Below, in pieces: positions 1-9,604 of a DNA stretch of 64,000 bases (the stretch's first letter is position 1; each line of letters opens with the position of its first letter). Position numbers and translations under genes: made by a program. The notes under the pieces were generated by a model that worked only from the letters and a program-made list of their open reading frames with translations, was not told the DNA's origin and did not search any database. The stretch comes from Paenibacillus sp. cl123 (GTDB taxonomy: Bacteria > Bacillota > Bacilli > Paenibacillales > NBRC-103111). The DNA lies in NCBI RefSeq assembly GCF_900101595.1, contig NZ_FMYY01000016.1, positions 1 through 64,000 on the forward strand, written 5' to 3'.

Positions 1-1
1 G

Positions 2-265
2 ACCGTCGAAGTCCGTGTGACGCTAGACGAAGAAGTCATTTTGTGGTTTCAGGGCAAGGCAGTTGCGCTTAAGCCAACGGAACGGCCGAAACGGATTTCT
101 GCGCCAAAAGAAAAAGCGGGCTCTGCGCAGCCACGCAAACCCGCCAGCAGTCATCCGTGGAGAACCGCGGAGACTCAAAACCAATCCAAGCGTACCACAT
201 CCAAGAGCTCATTCCAAGATGCCATCTATTCACAGCACAACCGCTATTCGGAGGCCTCCTGGTAG
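2..265 (+). CDS. IS transposase, C-terminal part only (partial at window edge)
   Basis: The reading frame is open from the first base of the window and ends at the TAG at 263-265, so only about 87 C-terminal residues are visible. The end contains a basic, proline-rich tail with a HPWR motif, as in the C-termini of DDE integrase-type transposases annotated ISNCY/IS1202-like. Directly after the stop lie two copies of a 13-bp repeat that look like the element's right end. The catalytic domain lies outside the window, so the family is an inference. It lies convergent to trmD. Confidence 0.6.
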   Translation, partial: TVEVRVTLDEEVILWFQGKAVALKPTERPKRISAPKEKAGSAQPRKPASSHPWRTAETQNQSKRTTSKSSFQDAIYSQHNRYSEASW

Positions 266-287
266 GCGGCTTCCATTTATTCTAAAA

Positions 288-325
288 GTGACATTTTCTC
301 GGAAAAGTTAAGGTGACATTTTCTC
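288..325. repeat. Right end of the IS element: two direct 13-bp repeats
   Basis: GTGACATTTTCTC occurs at 288-300 and again at 313-325, 25 bp apart, right after the transposase stop. Repeated terminal sequences of this kind are usual transposase-binding sites at an IS end. The left end is not in the window, so inverted symmetry and a target duplication cannot be checked. Confidence 0.6.
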
Positions 326-413
326 AGACGATTGACACATGAACTTCACAAAGCTTTGGGGCTATATGCCGCCGCCGTCATTCCGGCTATTTATGTAAGG
401 AAATGCCGCGGAG

Positions 414-1178
414 TCACGGCGCATCGTCCGCCACTTCCGCAGCCCGCTCGCGCTCAAATTCCGCCAGCCACTTACGGTCCTGCGCCGTCAGCTCCACCTG
501 CTCCAGCAGATCGGGACGCTTGCGCCAGGTCCGGTACAGCGACTGCTTGCGCCGCCACTGATCGATATGGGCGTGGTTGCCCGAGATAAGCACCTCCGGC
601 ACATCCCAGTCCCGGAACTTGGCCGGCCTCGTATAATGAGGATACTCCAGCAGCCCTGTGCTAAACGAGTCGGTCACCGCGGATGTCTCATTGCCCAGCA
701 CGCCGGGCAGCAGCCGAACGACGCTGTCGATGACGACCATTGCGGGCAGCTCCCCGCCCGTCAGCACATAATCGCCTATAGAGAGCTCGTCGGTCACCAG
801 ATACTCTCGAATGCGTTCATCGTAGCCTTCATAGTGGCCGCACACAAAGATCAGATGGCGTTCGCCGGACAGCTCCTCCGCTTTCTTCTGCGAGAATGGC
901 TCTCCCTGCGGACACATTAGGATGACCCGCGGCTTCGCCTGCTCGTCTGCCGGCCGTATATCTTCGACAGCGGAGAAGATCGGCTCGGCCTTGAGCACCA
1001 TTCCCCCTCCGCCGCCGTACGGATAATCGTCCACCGTGTTATGCTTGTTGTTGGCATAATCGCGGAAATTCACCGTATTCAGCTCGACCAACCCTTTTTC
1101 CTGCGCCTTGCCGAGGATGCTGGAATGAAACACCCCGTCGAACATCGCGGGAAACAAAGTCAGCACATCGATTCTCAT
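414..1178 (-). CDS. trmD: tRNA (guanine-37-N1)-methyltransferase
   Basis: TrmD methylates N1 of G37 next to the anticodon in tRNAs reading CNN codons, using S-adenosylmethionine, and prevents +1 frameshifting. The 254-residue protein shows the family's N-terminus ([13 protein letters not shown]), the glycine run after DDYPYG near residue 56 and the HYEGYDERI segment of the knotted SAM site. The length is normal for the SPOUT-type TrmD family. The ATG overlaps the rimM stop by 4 bp (ATGA), so the two are translationally coupled. It is the last gene of the ylxM-ffh-rpsP-khpA-rimM-trmD run; rplS, the usual next gene, is not found in the space to the left, where an IS end lies. Confidence 0.97.
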   Translation of the reverse strand: MRIDVLTLFPAMFDGVFHSSILGKAQEKGLVELNTVNFRDYANNKHNTVDDYPYGGGGGMVLKAEPIFSAVEDIRPADEQAKPRVILMCPQGEPFSQKKAEELSGERHLIFVCGHYEGYDERIREYLVTDELSIGDYVLTGGELPAMVVIDSVVRLLPGVLGNETSAVTDSFSTGLLEYPHYTRPAKFRDWDVPEVLISGNHAHIDQWRRKQSLYRTWRKRPDLLEQVELTAQDRKWLAEFERERAAEVADDAP

Positions 1179-1699
1179 AGATCCAGCAAGCCTTCCATCA
1201 GGCGAACGGTCACCTTTTTCCCGGCTACATCGACATCCAGCACGACATCATCGATGTACGGGATCAGCAATTCCTTGCCTTGCGGACGCCGCACCACCCA
1301 GACGTCGTTGGCGCCGGGAGACAGGATCTCCTTGATCTCGCCAAGCGCTTCGCCTTCTTCGGTGACGACCGAGCAGCCGATGATTTCATGGTAATAGTAC
1401 TCGTCGCTGTCCAGCTCGGACAAGTATTGCTCCTCCACCTTCAGCAGCCAGCCTTTATACTTCTCGACTTCATTAATATTTCCGAAGCCCTGGAACCGGA
1501 TAATGAACATCTGTTTATGCTCACGCGCCGTCTCTACCGTCACCGGAAGCTTCGCCCCCGAATTCGGATCGACAAATACAAGCTTGCTGTTTTTCGCGAA
1601 CCGTTCATCCGGAAAATCCGTCTCCGGCACGATCTTCAGCTCGCCGCGGATGCCGTGCGTATTTACAATTTTCCCTACCGTATACAGCTTTTCACTCAT
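1175..1699 (-). CDS. rimM: Ribosome maturation factor RimM
   Basis: RimM binds ribosomal protein S19 and helps mature the 30S head. The 174-residue protein has the two expected parts: an N-terminal beta-barrel with the THGIRGELK motif at about residues 14-22, and a C-terminal PRC-barrel half ending in [11 protein letters not shown] typical start motif ([11 protein letters not shown]) follows the ATG at 1697-1699. It overlaps trmD by 4 bp downstream and is separated from khpA upstream by about 120 bp containing a small hairpin. Confidence 0.96.
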   Translation of the reverse strand: MSEKLYTVGKIVNTHGIRGELKIVPETDFPDERFAKNSKLVFVDPNSGAKLPVTVETAREHKQMFIIRFQGFGNINEVEKYKGWLLKVEEQYLSELDSDEYYYHEIIGCSVVTEEGEALGEIKEILSPGANDVWVVRRPQGKELLIPYIDDVVLDVDVAGKKVTVRLMEGLLDL

Positions 1700-1785
1700 G
1701 CTTGCTCCATGCCTCCTGCCGCCAAAAAACTCTTGAAGGCTCGCAGATATTTGCTGCGCCCGCTTCCCTGTATAGAAAGAAAAGA

Positions 1786-1805
1786 GTTAGGAAGCATCTC
1801 CTAAC
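1786..1805 (-). terminator. Small hairpin between khpA and rimM, possible attenuator
   Basis: GTTAGGA (1786-1792) pairs with TCCTAAC (1799-1805) around a 6-nt loop. Read on the minus strand, the stem is followed by a T-rich stretch (TCTTTTCTTTC). It lies inside the rpsP-khpA-rimM-trmD operon after the khpA stop, so it may be a partial terminator or an mRNA end that alters the ratio of upstream to downstream genes. Confidence 0.5.
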
Positions 1806-1819
1806 CCTCATCTTTTCCA

Positions 1820-2050
1820 TTATGACACAATCTCAACCGAAACGCGTTTCGATTCTTTCACTGCAGCTGATGTAACTACCGTGCGAAGCGCCTTGGCGAT
1901 ACGCCCCTGCTTCCCGATCACTTTGCCGACATCGGACTTGTGAACGGACAGCTCAAACGTGATGCTGCGGTCGTCCTCCACGATATTCACATGCACATCC
2001 TCCGGATGATCGACGAGCGCCCTGGCAATTACAGATACAAGATCTTTCAT
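1820..2050 (-). CDS. khpA: KH-domain RNA-binding protein KhpA (YlqC)
   Basis: This 76-residue protein is a single KH domain with the RNA-contacting GxxG loop seen as IGKQGR at about residues 44-49. KhpA in Firmicutes forms a complex with KhpB/Jag and binds small RNAs and mRNAs, affecting cell elongation and division; that role is known from the family. It sits between rpsP and rimM, as is standard in Bacillales (ylqC). Confidence 0.93.
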   Translation of the reverse strand: MKDLVSVIARALVDHPEDVHVNIVEDDRSITFELSVHKSDVGKVIGKQGRIAKALRTVVTSAAVKESKRVSVEIVS

Positions 2051-2078
2051 CGGAATCGGACCCTCCCAATCACACAGA

Positions 2079-2351
2079 TTACTTCTGCAGCTTGGACTCG
2101 TGGAATTTCTTCAGAATGCCAGCTTTGCTGAACAGACTGCGAACCGTATCGGAAGCTTGAGCACCGGTTTGAAGCCATTTCAGTGCTTTCTCTTCATCAA
2201 TATTTACAACGGCTGGTTGAGCAACCGGATTGTAAGTACCAATTTCTTCAATGAAGCGGCCATCACGCGGGGAACGGGAATCCGAAACCACTACGCGGTA
2301 GAAAGGAGCTTTGTGAGCGCCCATACGCTTAAGACGAATGCGAGTTGCCAT
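2079..2351 (-). CDS. rpsP: 30S ribosomal protein S16
   Basis: S16 is an early-binding 30S protein that contacts 16S rRNA. The 90-residue sequence starts with the conserved [19 protein letters not shown] block and contains [14 protein letters not shown], typical of bS16. The ATG follows a good ribosome binding site (GGGAGGTG). It is the first of the rpsP-khpA-rimM-trmD group, 130 bp after ffh. Confidence 0.98.
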   Translation of the reverse strand: MATRIRLKRMGAHKAPFYRVVVSDSRSPRDGRFIEEIGTYNPVAQPAVVNIDEEKALKWLQTGAQASDTVRSLFSKAGILKKFHESKLQK

Positions 2352-2481
2352 GTTAACATTTCACCTCCCTAGTAAGATAAACGCTTATAATGAGATCCTA
2401 GTCCGAACGCTGCCTGACCGGATCGCCTTGATTAACGCAAGGCGGGCGCAGCTTCTGCCCTTAAAACGACCGTCCTAAGAA

Positions 2482-3849
2482 CTAAAACGGGAATTTCATG
2501 CCTCGTCCCATTTTTTTCAGCTGCTTCATCTGTTTGGCGCCCTTCGGGCCCATCATGCCGGAGAACTGCTTCATCATCTTGCGCATCTCATCGAACTGCT
2601 TGATGAAGCGATTGACATCCTGCACCGAGTTGCCGCTGCCTGCCGCCAGACGCTTGCGCCGGCTTGGCGTAAGCAGATCGGGATTCTGACGCTCTTCCTT
2701 GGTCATCGACTTGACGATTGCCGCTACGCGCGTCATCTGCCTGTCGTCGACCTTGACATCCTTCATTCCCTTGATCTTGCCGGCGCCAGGCAGCATATCG
2801 AGCAGCTGATCCAGCGGTCCAAGCTTCTTGACCTGCTCCATCTGCTCCAGGAAATCGTCGAAGGTGAACTCCGCCTGACGAAGCTTGCGCTCCATCTCCT
2901 TGGCCTTGTCCGCATCGATGCCAGCCTGAGCCTTCTCGATCAAGGTGAGCATATCCCCCATCCCGAGTATCCGCGAAGCCATCCGCTCCGGATGGAACGG
3001 CTCCAGGGCATCCATCTTCTCGCCCATAGCCGCGAACTTGATCGGACAGCCGGTAACGGCCTTAACGGACAATGCCGCCCCGCCGCGGGTGTCGCCGTCG
3101 AGCTTCGTCAGAACGACGCCTGTCAGCTCCAGCTGCTTATGAAAAGTTTCGGCCACATTGACGGCATCCTGACCAGTCATCGCATCGACGACCAGCAGGA
3201 TCTCGTCAGGGGTTACCGCAGCCACAATCTGCTTCAGCTCGCCCATCAGATTCTCGTCGATATGTAAGCGTCCCGCCGTATCGATGATCAGATAATCATG
3301 ATGCTGATCCTTCGCATGCTGAAGCGCCTGCTTCGCGATCTCGACCGGGCTGACTTGATCGCCCAGCGAGAATACCGGCACTTTCAGCTGCTCGCCAAGC
3401 ACTTGCAGCTGCTTGATCGCCGCCGGGCGGTAAATATCGGCTGCCGCGAGGAGCGGCCGGTGATTTTGCTGCTGCAGCAGCTTTGCCAGCTTGCCGGTCG
3501 TCGTCGTCTTGCCCGCGCCCTGCAACCCCGCCATCATGATGACGGTCGGAGGCTTATTCGCCTTGGCCAGCTTGCTGTTTGTACCGCCCATCAAGGCCGT
3601 TAGTTCCTTGTTGACGATATCGACAACAATCATGCCGGGCGTGAAGCTTTGGAGCACTTCCTGGCCGATCGCCCGCTCCTTCACCTTGGCCACGAATTCC
3701 TTGACGACCTTGAAGTTAACGTCCGCTTCAAGCAGTGCGAGACGCACCTCGCGAAGCGCTTCGTTCACGTCCTCCTCGGTCAGCTTCCCCTTGCCTCTCA
3801 GTTTGCTGAATACGCTTTGAAGCCGGCTGGATAATCCTTCGAATGCCAC
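2482..3849 (-). CDS. ffh: Signal recognition particle protein Ffh
   Basis: Ffh is the GTPase of the SRP; with 4.5S/scRNA it binds signal sequences and hands ribosomes to FtsY at the membrane. The N domain covers about 1-95, the G domain carries the P-loop GLQGAGKTT near 108-116 and TKLDGD further on, and the methionine-rich M domain fills the last 130 residues (MRKMMKQFSGMMG). I place the start at the GTG at 3847-3849, giving the family N-terminus (M)AFEGLSSRL after AAGGTGG and 455 residues; the ATG 30 bp further upstream would add ten atypical residues. It follows ylxM, its usual partner. Confidence 0.95.
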   Translation of the reverse strand: MAFEGLSSRLQSVFSKLRGKGKLTEEDVNEALREVRLALLEADVNFKVVKEFVAKVKERAIGQEVLQSFTPGMIVVDIVNKELTALMGGTNSKLAKANKPPTVIMMAGLQGAGKTTTTGKLAKLLQQQNHRPLLAAADIYRPAAIKQLQVLGEQLKVPVFSLGDQVSPVEIAKQALQHAKDQHHDYLIIDTAGRLHIDENLMGELKQIVAAVTPDEILLVVDAMTGQDAVNVAETFHKQLELTGVVLTKLDGDTRGGAALSVKAVTGCPIKFAAMGEKMDALEPFHPERMASRILGMGDMLTLIEKAQAGIDADKAKEMERKLRQAEFTFDDFLEQMEQVKKLGPLDQLLDMLPGAGKIKGMKDVKVDDRQMTRVAAIVKSMTKEERQNPDLLTPSRRKRLAAGSGNSVQDVNRFIKQFDEMRKMMKQFSGMMGPKGAKQMKQLKKMGRGMKFPF

Positions 3850-3895
3850 TGGGGTCACCACCTTCAAGGGAAATTTCATTGCTTCGATCGCTCTC

Positions 3896-4246
3896 TTAGT
3901 CCAATGCCTGAAGCTGTTCCGTCAGCTCGATCAGAGCCTTTGCTTGCGCCGGCGCCAATCCGTCAGCCAGCCCGCTTACGCTCTGCAGCAGCCGCTGTCT
4001 CCGCTCGTGCTTATCCAGCAGCCGCAGCTTCGATTCGTATTCCTCAAGCACGGACTCCGCACGTTTGATATGCTCATAGACAGCCTGCCGGCTAATCTGA
4101 AATTCCGCCGCGATCTCGCCAAGCGAGTAATCGTCATGGAAATAATGCTTCATAAAGGTTTGCTGCTTCTCCGTTAACAACCGCTCATAGAAATCGAACA
4201 GCAGATTGATCCGGTTTGTTTTCTGAAGGGCGCTATCTTCCATCAT
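3896..4246 (-). CDS. ylxM: YlxM, SRP-associated helix-turn-helix protein (UPF0122)
   Basis: This 116-residue acidic helical protein has a sigma-70 region 4-like helix-turn-helix ([26 protein letters not shown] split over about residues 41-66). YlxM homologues stimulate the SRP GTPases in streptococci; the HTH suggests evolution from a regulator. It is the first gene of the ffh operon, downstream of a strong promoter, and the 46-bp gap to ffh supports co-transcription. Two adjacent ATG codons could each be the start. Confidence 0.92.
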   Translation of the reverse strand: MMEDSALQKTNRINLLFDFYERLLTEKQQTFMKHYFHDDYSLGEIAAEFQISRQAVYEHIKRAESVLEEYESKLRLLDKHERRQRLLQSVSGLADGLAPAQAKALIELTEQLQALD

Positions 4247-4300
4247 TCGCGTTACCCCCTTCGTTAAGGTAAAACCCTTTACACCCGAGCAACATCACCT

Positions 4301-4329
4301 ATCATACTTAAACCTGGCTAGGATGTCAA
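4301..4329 (-). promoter_or_regulatory. Sigma-A promoter for ylxM-ffh
   Basis: On the minus strand a perfect -35 TTGACA (plus 4324-4329) is followed after 17 bp by a -10 TATGAT (plus 4301-4306). Transcription would begin about 47-50 bp before the ylxM start. This is one of the best matches to a vegetative promoter in the window. Confidence 0.85.
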
Positions 4330-4341
4330 GTCTTTCTCCTT

Positions 4342-4374
4342 GTCAGACAAAAGTCAGACAAAAGTCAGACAAAA
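4342..4374. repeat. Three tandem 11-bp repeats upstream of the ylxM-ffh promoter
   Basis: GTCAGACAAAA occurs three times without spacer at 4342-4352, 4353-4363 and 4364-4374 (TTTTGTCTGAC on the minus strand). The array starts 12 bp upstream of the -35 hexamer. The 11-bp period is about one helical turn, so identical faces would point the same way, as in direct-repeat sites of OmpR-family regulators. Confidence 0.8.
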
Positions 4375-4437
4375 GTCGGTCTTCGGCCGGTCCTTGAAAA
4401 TCTCTACGTACGGCTCCATGCTTTTGGTGCGTGGGTA

Positions 4438-4554
4438 GGAATGGATATGGGCTTCCAACCGCTCTTGAAGTCGTGTCCAATTGGGATTGATTTTAGAGGT
4501 AAGGACACGACTTCAAAGGCGGACGCTTTCGCTTTTACACCCCATATCCATTCC
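4438..4554. repeat. Two-stage inverted repeat forming a long hairpin downstream of ftsY
   Basis: The outer arms GGAATGGATATGGG (4438-4451) and CCCATATCCATTCC (4541-4554) pair perfectly over 14 bp, and the inner arms TTGAAGTCGTGTCC (4465-4478) and GGACACGACTTCAA (4503-4516) pair perfectly over another 14 bp, with a 24-nt loop. The unpaired middle is asymmetric (13 and 24 nt). There is no T tract, so it is not a standard terminator; a small mobile repeat, an RNase III-type substrate or a small RNA are possible. Confidence 0.75.
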
Positions 4555-4682
4555 CTTTCTTCTACTCCGTGCTCTCTTCGACTTCTCTAAGAGCAATCCG
4601 AGCTGCCATGCTCCTATTAAAGCGGCATGCAGCCAGAGCCGATTGACTTCACAACGATTGGATAATACGCCCGCTATCGGGT

Positions 4683-5678
4683 TCAAGCCTGCCCGCGTTT
4701 TTCTTCATCCGCTATCCACTTGTTGAAGAGCGCGTGAACGAACTGATCGGAGTCGAACTGCTGAAGATCGTCCATCTTCTCCCCGAGGCCGACAAATTTG
4801 ACCGGCAGCTGCAGCTCCTGCCGGATGGCCACGACGATGCCGCCCTTGGCCGTGCCGTCAAGCTTGGTCAGCACAAGACCGGTCAGACCGGATTTTTCAT
4901 CGAACAGCTTCGCCTGCATCAGCGCATTTTGCCCGGTCGTGGCGTCCAGGACCAGCAGCACCTCGTGAGGAGCTTCAGGCACCTCGCGGCGGATGACGCG
5001 GAATATTTTATTCAGCTCTTCCATCAGATTCACTTTATTTTGCAGCCGGCCTGCTGTGTCGCAGAGCAGTACATCCGCGCCGCGGGAACGCGCAGCCTGC
5101 AGCGCGTCGAACATAACGGCAGCCGGATCGGAGCCGGCCTGCTGCTTGATGACGTCCACGCCTACACGGCGCCCCCATTCCTCGAGCTGCTCGATCGCGC
5201 CGGCCCGGAATGTATCTCCTGCGGCCATCATCACTTTTTTGCCTTGCGACTTGAGCAGATGCGCAAGCTTGCCGATCGTCGTCGTCTTGCCGACGCCATT
5301 GACCCCGACGAACAAAATAACGGTCAAGCCGCTGTCTGCCATGCGCAGCGCCGTCTGCTCGTCGCCCTTCAGCAGCGCGATCATTTTCTCGGACATAATC
5401 GGCTGAAGCTCGCTCGGGCTTTCGATTTTACGCTTGCGCACCTCGGCCCTCAGCTCTTCGATCAGCTTCAGCACCGTATTCACGCCCACATCGGCGCCGA
5501 TCAATATTTCTTCAAGCTCTTCGTAGAACTCCTCGTCGATTTTTTTGCGCCGGGAGAACAGGTCGTCGACGCGTTCGATGAACACATCCCGCGTCTTGGC
5601 CAGACCTTCCTTGAATTTGCTGGTTACCGACTCCGTTTTGGCGGAAATGCTTTCCTTCAGCCGCTGAAAAAAGCTCAT
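4683..5678 (-). CDS. ftsY: SRP receptor GTPase FtsY
   Basis: FtsY is the membrane-associated receptor for SRP and forms the GTPase heterodimer with Ffh. The 331-residue protein has a short basic N-terminal region (MSFFQRLKESIS), the N domain, and the G domain with P-loop GVNGVGKTTT at about 125-134, DTAGRLQ and TKLDGTAKGG. It lacks the long acidic A domain of E. coli, as is usual in Bacillales. I chose the ATG at 5676-5678; an in-frame ATG 21 bp upstream has no ribosome binding site and adds a non-family leader. It follows smc at a distance of 116 bp, the usual rnc-smc-ftsY order. Confidence 0.96.
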   Translation of the reverse strand: MSFFQRLKESISAKTESVTSKFKEGLAKTRDVFIERVDDLFSRRKKIDEEFYEELEEILIGADVGVNTVLKLIEELRAEVRKRKIESPSELQPIMSEKMIALLKGDEQTALRMADSGLTVILFVGVNGVGKTTTIGKLAHLLKSQGKKVMMAAGDTFRAGAIEQLEEWGRRVGVDVIKQQAGSDPAAVMFDALQAARSRGADVLLCDTAGRLQNKVNLMEELNKIFRVIRREVPEAPHEVLLVLDATTGQNALMQAKLFDEKSGLTGLVLTKLDGTAKGGIVVAIRQELQLPVKFVGLGEKMDDLQQFDSDQFVHALFNKWIADEEKRGQA

Positions 5679-5794
5679 GCTACCATCCACTTTCCACATA
5701 TATTTAGTTGACTATGCCGCCCCCAGCCTCCCTGAGCGGCAGCGCGAAGCCGGCAAACTTCCGTCTGCCGGCAAGCTCCGGAAGCAGCCTTGCG

Positions 5795-8700
5795 TCAGCC
5801 TGCTTCCATGACCGCTTCCTCATCCTCCAGGCGGACGGACACCAGCTTGGATACGCCGCCTTCCTCCATCGTCACGCCGTACAGCACATCCGCTTCCTCC
5901 ATCGTCCCCTTGCGGTGCGTGACGACGATAAATTGCGTCTGCTCCGAGAACTCGCGCAAGTATTCGGCAAACCGCGCCACATTCGCCTCATCCAGCGCCG
6001 CTTCGACCTCGTCAAGCACGCAGAACGGAACCGGCTTGACCCGAATAATGGAGAACAGCAGGGCAATCGCCGTAAGCGCGCGCTCTCCGCCCGAGAGCAG
6101 CTGCAGATTTTGCAGCTTTTTGCCTGGCGGCTGCGCCACAATTTCTATCCCCGTGTCCAGCAAATTGTCCGGCTCCGAGAGGATGAGATCGGCCCGGCCT
6201 CCGCCGAACAGCTTCGCGAACACGATGACGAAGTGGGACCGGATCGCATCGAACGTCGTGCGGAACCGCTTGGCCATCTCCTCGTCCATCTCGCGGATGA
6301 CGCCATACAAGGCCGTCTTGGCTTCGACAAGATCGTTTTTCTGCTCGGACAAAAACGTGAAGCGCTCGTTCACCCGCTGGTACTCCTCGATAGCCCCGAG
6401 ATTCACGTCACCGAGTATGGCGATCTCACGCTTCAGATCACGCACGAGATTTTGTGTGCCGAGCACATCCTCCGGCACCGGATACCGCTCCTTCGCCCGC
6501 TCGTAGCTAAGCTCGTAATCCTCCAGCAGCTTCTTGAGCAGGTTCTCCAGCTCGACATCCAGCCGGTTCACCTTGACCTCGGTCTGCCTGAGCTGCTCCT
6601 CGACGCTTCGCAGCTGATTGCGCTGTTCGCGGGTTTTATTCTCCTCCGCTTCCAGCTTGGCGGTCCAGGCGGCGCGCTCCGCTCTGTTCAGCTCCAGCGC
6701 TTCGGCCGCCTGCTGCTTCTTCAGCTTCAGATCGTTCAGCTGCTCAATTTGCCGGATCGTCTCCTGGTCATGATGCTCCATATCGTACTCCAGCTGGCGC
6801 AAAGCTTCCTTATTCGTATTCAGCTCTTCCGCAATAACCCCAAGCTCGGCCGCCAGTCTGCGCTCCATCTCCTGAAGGGATTGCTTGGCCTGCGATTGCG
6901 ATGCGACCTGCACCTTCAGCTCGGTCATCTGCGACTGCAGCTCTTCCTTGGCCGACTCGCTCGCCTTGCGGCGGATTTCGGCCTCGCGGATCGCCTGCTG
7001 CAAAGCCGCTTCTTCCCCGGCCAGGCGCTCGAGCGCTTCAAGCGCGGCCGCACGGCGGCGCTGAAGGTCCATACGTTCTGCGCTCATCGTCTCATCGTCG
7101 GCGCCATAAAGCGCAAGCTGCTCCGCCACCTGCCTGGATTCATGAGCCAGAGGCTCCAGCGAAGCGCGAATTTGCTGCTCCTCGATCCGGCGCGACTCGC
7201 CCAGCTCCCGCAGCTCATCGAGCTGCCGGCCGGCGTCGCCGATCTCCTGCCGCATCGCTTCGGCTCTGGCCTTGTATTCCGCCAGCTGCTCCTGGGATAC
7301 GGCGATCTCCTTGTCCATCTCCTCAATCTGCCGCTGACGGCTAAGCAGGCTTGTCGTCTTCCGCTGCTGGCTGCCGCCTGTCATCGAACCTCCGGGATTA
7401 ACAACGTCGCCCTCCAGCGTTACGACCCGGTAGCGGTACTGAATACGCGCGGCAATCTTGTTGGCCGCTTCAAGCGACTTCGCAAGGATAACATTGCCCA
7501 GCAGGCTGCCGATAATCTGACGGTAGCGGTCCTCGAATTGAACCAGATCGACCGCAATGCCGACAAAGCCCTCCATGCTCTCCACCGCCCGCTGCTCGCT
7601 GTCGGGGATCGAGCGGGCGCGAATGACATCAAGCGGCAGGAACGTAGCCCGTCCCAGCTGCCTCCGCTTCAGAAACCCGATTGCCTCGCGGCCATGCGCT
7701 TCGCTCTGGACAACGACATGCTGCAGCGCCCCGCCAAGGGCTGTCTCCACAGCGGTTTCAACATGAGCGGGCACCTTGACCAGCTCGGCCACCGCGCCGT
7801 GAATGCCCCGCAGATCCGCGCGGTCCTTCGCCTTCAGCACTTCCTTGACTCCATGCATGAAGCCGTCGTAATCGCTTGCCATCTCGCTCATCGTATCCCG
7901 CCGCGAGATCAAGGCATCCAGCTTTTGCTCCCACTTGCGGACCGCCGCCTGAGCCTCCTCGGACAGCGACTGCTTCTCGCGCACGCCCTGGCTAAGCTCC
8001 AGATAGCGGTTGCGCGCTTCCTGGATGCCGGCGATCGCTTTCTCCAGCCGCTTCTCCAGAGCGGACTTGCGCGCCGCAATGCTTTCCTGCTGATCGCGCC
8101 ACTTGCGGTTCTCGTCGCTGAGCCGGTCGAGTCTCCGTCCCAGCGCCTCCAATTGCTGCTCCGTGTAGCGCGCCTCATTGCGGGCGTTGGCCGTCTGGTT
8201 CAGCAGCTCGAGCAGTTCTCCCTTAAGCCGGTCCTCCTCCGCGCTGCTGATGCCGCCGGCAACCCCCAGCAGCCGATCCTCTTCGGCCTTCAGCTGACCT
8301 TGAACGACCGCCAGCTGGTCAGCTACGGTGCGCAGCTTGCCGCGCGCTTCCCCGAGCTCGGCTTCCTTGTCCGCCATGCGGCTCTCCAACTGCCTGGAGC
8401 CTATCTCGAGTTGAGCGCGGTTGGCGGAATAATTTTTCTTGCGTTCCTTCAGGACCTCGCCCTGGCCTTCGCATTTCTCGAAATCCTCGCTGATCTGCAG
8501 CAGCTTGCCCTGAAGCTCCTCGATCGCCTCCTCCTTGCGGCGCAGCTCCCAGCGGTCCGTCTCCAGCTGGGCGTCATGCGCGCTCACGAAGCCGGACAGC
8601 TCCAGCTGCGCTTCCTTGAGCTTGTCCAGCCGCTTGTTCGTTTCGTCCCATGTTTCGTAGATCTGCTCGATCTGGTAGACGTACATGGCGATTTCGCTGG

Positions 8701-9370
8701 ATTTGAGCTCTTCCTTCAGCTCCTTGAACCGGATCGCCTTCTCCGATTGCGTACGGAGCGGATCGAGCTGGTCCTCCAGCTCCGACACCAGGTCGTGAAT
8801 CCGCAGCAGATTTTGCTCGGTCTCCTGCAGCTTTTTCTCGGTTTCCTTCTTGCGCGATTTATATTTGACGATCCCCGAAGCCTCTTCGAAAATACCCCGT
8901 CTCTCTTCGGATTTCGTGCTTAAAATCTCCTCAATCCGGCCTTGCCCGATGATCGAATAAGCTTCCTTCCCGATCCCCGTATCCATGAACAGCTCCGTAA
9001 TATCCTTCAGGCGGCAGGGCTGCTTGTTGATCAGGTATTCGCTCTCTCCGCTGCGGTGAACCCGTCTGGTGACGGTCACTTCCTGGTAATCCAACGGCAG
9101 CGATTGGCTGGCATTATCCAGCGTCAGCGAGACTTCCCCATAATTCACGGCCTTGCGGGCATCGCTCCCTGCGAAAATAACGTCCTGCATATTGCCGCCC
9201 CGCAAGCTTCTTGCGCTCTGTTCCCCGAGCACCCAGCGGATGCCGTCGGAGATATTGCTTTTCCCGCTGCCGTTCGGACCTACAACTGCGGTGATGCCTT
9301 GGACAAATTCAAGCTCGGTGCGGTCCGCAAACGACTTGAAACCCGACAGCTCAATACGCTTCAAAAACAA
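5795..9370 (-). CDS. smc: Chromosome partition protein SMC
   Basis: SMC is the ATPase arm of the condensin complex with ScpA and ScpB; it extrudes and organises the newly replicated origin region. The 1191-residue chain has an N-terminal ATPase half with Walker [10 protein letters not shown] at 31-39, two long coiled coils rich in Glu, Gln, Leu and Lys, a central hinge around 500-640 with the glycine-rich GGSMTGG segment at its end, and a C-terminal half with signature [13 protein letters not shown] from 1092 and Walker [14 protein letters not shown] near 1118. It is full length and intact. It lies between rnc and ftsY but 562 bp after rnc, a larger gap than usual. Confidence 0.97.
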   Translation of the reverse strand: MFLKRIELSGFKSFADRTELEFVQGITAVVGPNGSGKSNISDGIRWVLGEQSARSLRGGNMQDVIFAGSDARKAVNYGEVSLTLDNASQSLPLDYQEVTVTRRVHRSGESEYLINKQPCRLKDITELFMDTGIGKEAYSIIGQGRIEEILSTKSEERRGIFEEASGIVKYKSRKKETEKKLQETEQNLLRIHDLVSELEDQLDPLRTQSEKAIRFKELKEELKSSEIAMYVYQIEQIYETWDETNKRLDKLKEAQLELSGFVSAHDAQLETDRWELRRKEEAIEELQGKLLQISEDFEKCEGQGEVLKERKKNYSANRAQLEIGSRQLESRMADKEAELGEARGKLRTVADQLAVVQGQLKAEEDRLLGVAGGISSAEEDRLKGELLELLNQTANARNEARYTEQQLEALGRRLDRLSDENRKWRDQQESIAARKSALEKRLEKAIAGIQEARNRYLELSQGVREKQSLSEEAQAAVRKWEQKLDALISRRDTMSEMASDYDGFMHGVKEVLKAKDRADLRGIHGAVAELVKVPAHVETAVETALGGALQHVVVQSEAHGREAIGFLKRRQLGRATFLPLDVIRARSIPDSEQRAVESMEGFVGIAVDLVQFEDRYRQIIGSLLGNVILAKSLEAANKIAARIQYRYRVVTLEGDVVNPGGSMTGGSQQRKTTSLLSRQRQIEEMDKEIAVSQEQLAEYKARAEAMRQEIGDAGRQLDELRELGESRRIEEQQIRASLEPLAHESRQVAEQLALYGADDETMSAERMDLQRRRAAALEALERLAGEEAALQQAIREAEIRRKASESAKEELQSQMTELKVQVASQSQAKQSLQEMERRLAAELGVIAEELNTNKEALRQLEYDMEHHDQETIRQIEQLNDLKLKKQQAAEALELNRAERAAWTAKLEAEENKTREQRNQLRSVEEQLRQTEVKVNRLDVELENLLKKLLEDYELSYERAKERYPVPEDVLGTQNLVRDLKREIAILGDVNLGAIEEYQRVNERFTFLSEQKNDLVEAKTALYGVIREMDEEMAKRFRTTFDAIRSHFVIVFAKLFGGGRADLILSEPDNLLDTGIEIVAQPPGKKLQNLQLLSGGERALTAIALLFSIIRVKPVPFCVLDEVEAALDEANVARFAEYLREFSEQTQFIVVTHRKGTMEEADVLYGVTMEEGGVSKLVSVRLEDEEAVMEAG

Positions 9371-9604
9371 ATGAACTCACCTCAAAATCTATTGTATCAT
9401 ATCCGCCGCCTCGCGTAGAGCGGGCTTTTCTTCAGGCGTTCAGCGTAAAAAAGCCCCGCCGCATGGAGCCTTGCAGGGGACGCTAAGATATATGGTCTTG
9501 CCGCACCTAGCTTCTTCATCGGCCGGCTCCGATGGGGATTGTCCGAAGCCGCCCCTAGCTTTTACGCAAAGACGGACGAGAGGGGAAGGGCGCCGAACGA
9601 ACGC

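Larger units (their letters stand above)
4247..4682. other. Intergenic region ylxM-ftsY: promoter, phased repeats and a long hairpin, no gene seen
   Basis: This 436-bp space separates the end of the smc-ftsY transcript from the start of the ylxM-ffh transcript, both on the minus strand. It holds a sigma-A promoter, three tandem 11-bp repeats just upstream of its -35, and a two-stage inverted repeat (4438-4554), each listed separately. The rest (4555-4682) shows only a weak CCCG-ATAG-CGGG stem after ftsY. No open frame here looks like a gene. Confidence 0.7.

Noticed and set aside
4342..4374. CRISPR-like array
   Set aside because: The three units are 11 bp with no spacers, so they are tandem repeats and not CRISPR.
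5708..8923. Plus-strand open frame of 1071 codons opposite smc
   Set aside because: It is a shadow of the smc coding strand: its composition (Leu, Arg, Gln, His rich) follows from reading coiled-coil codons in reverse, and it has no motif or ribosome binding site, while smc shows all expected motifs.
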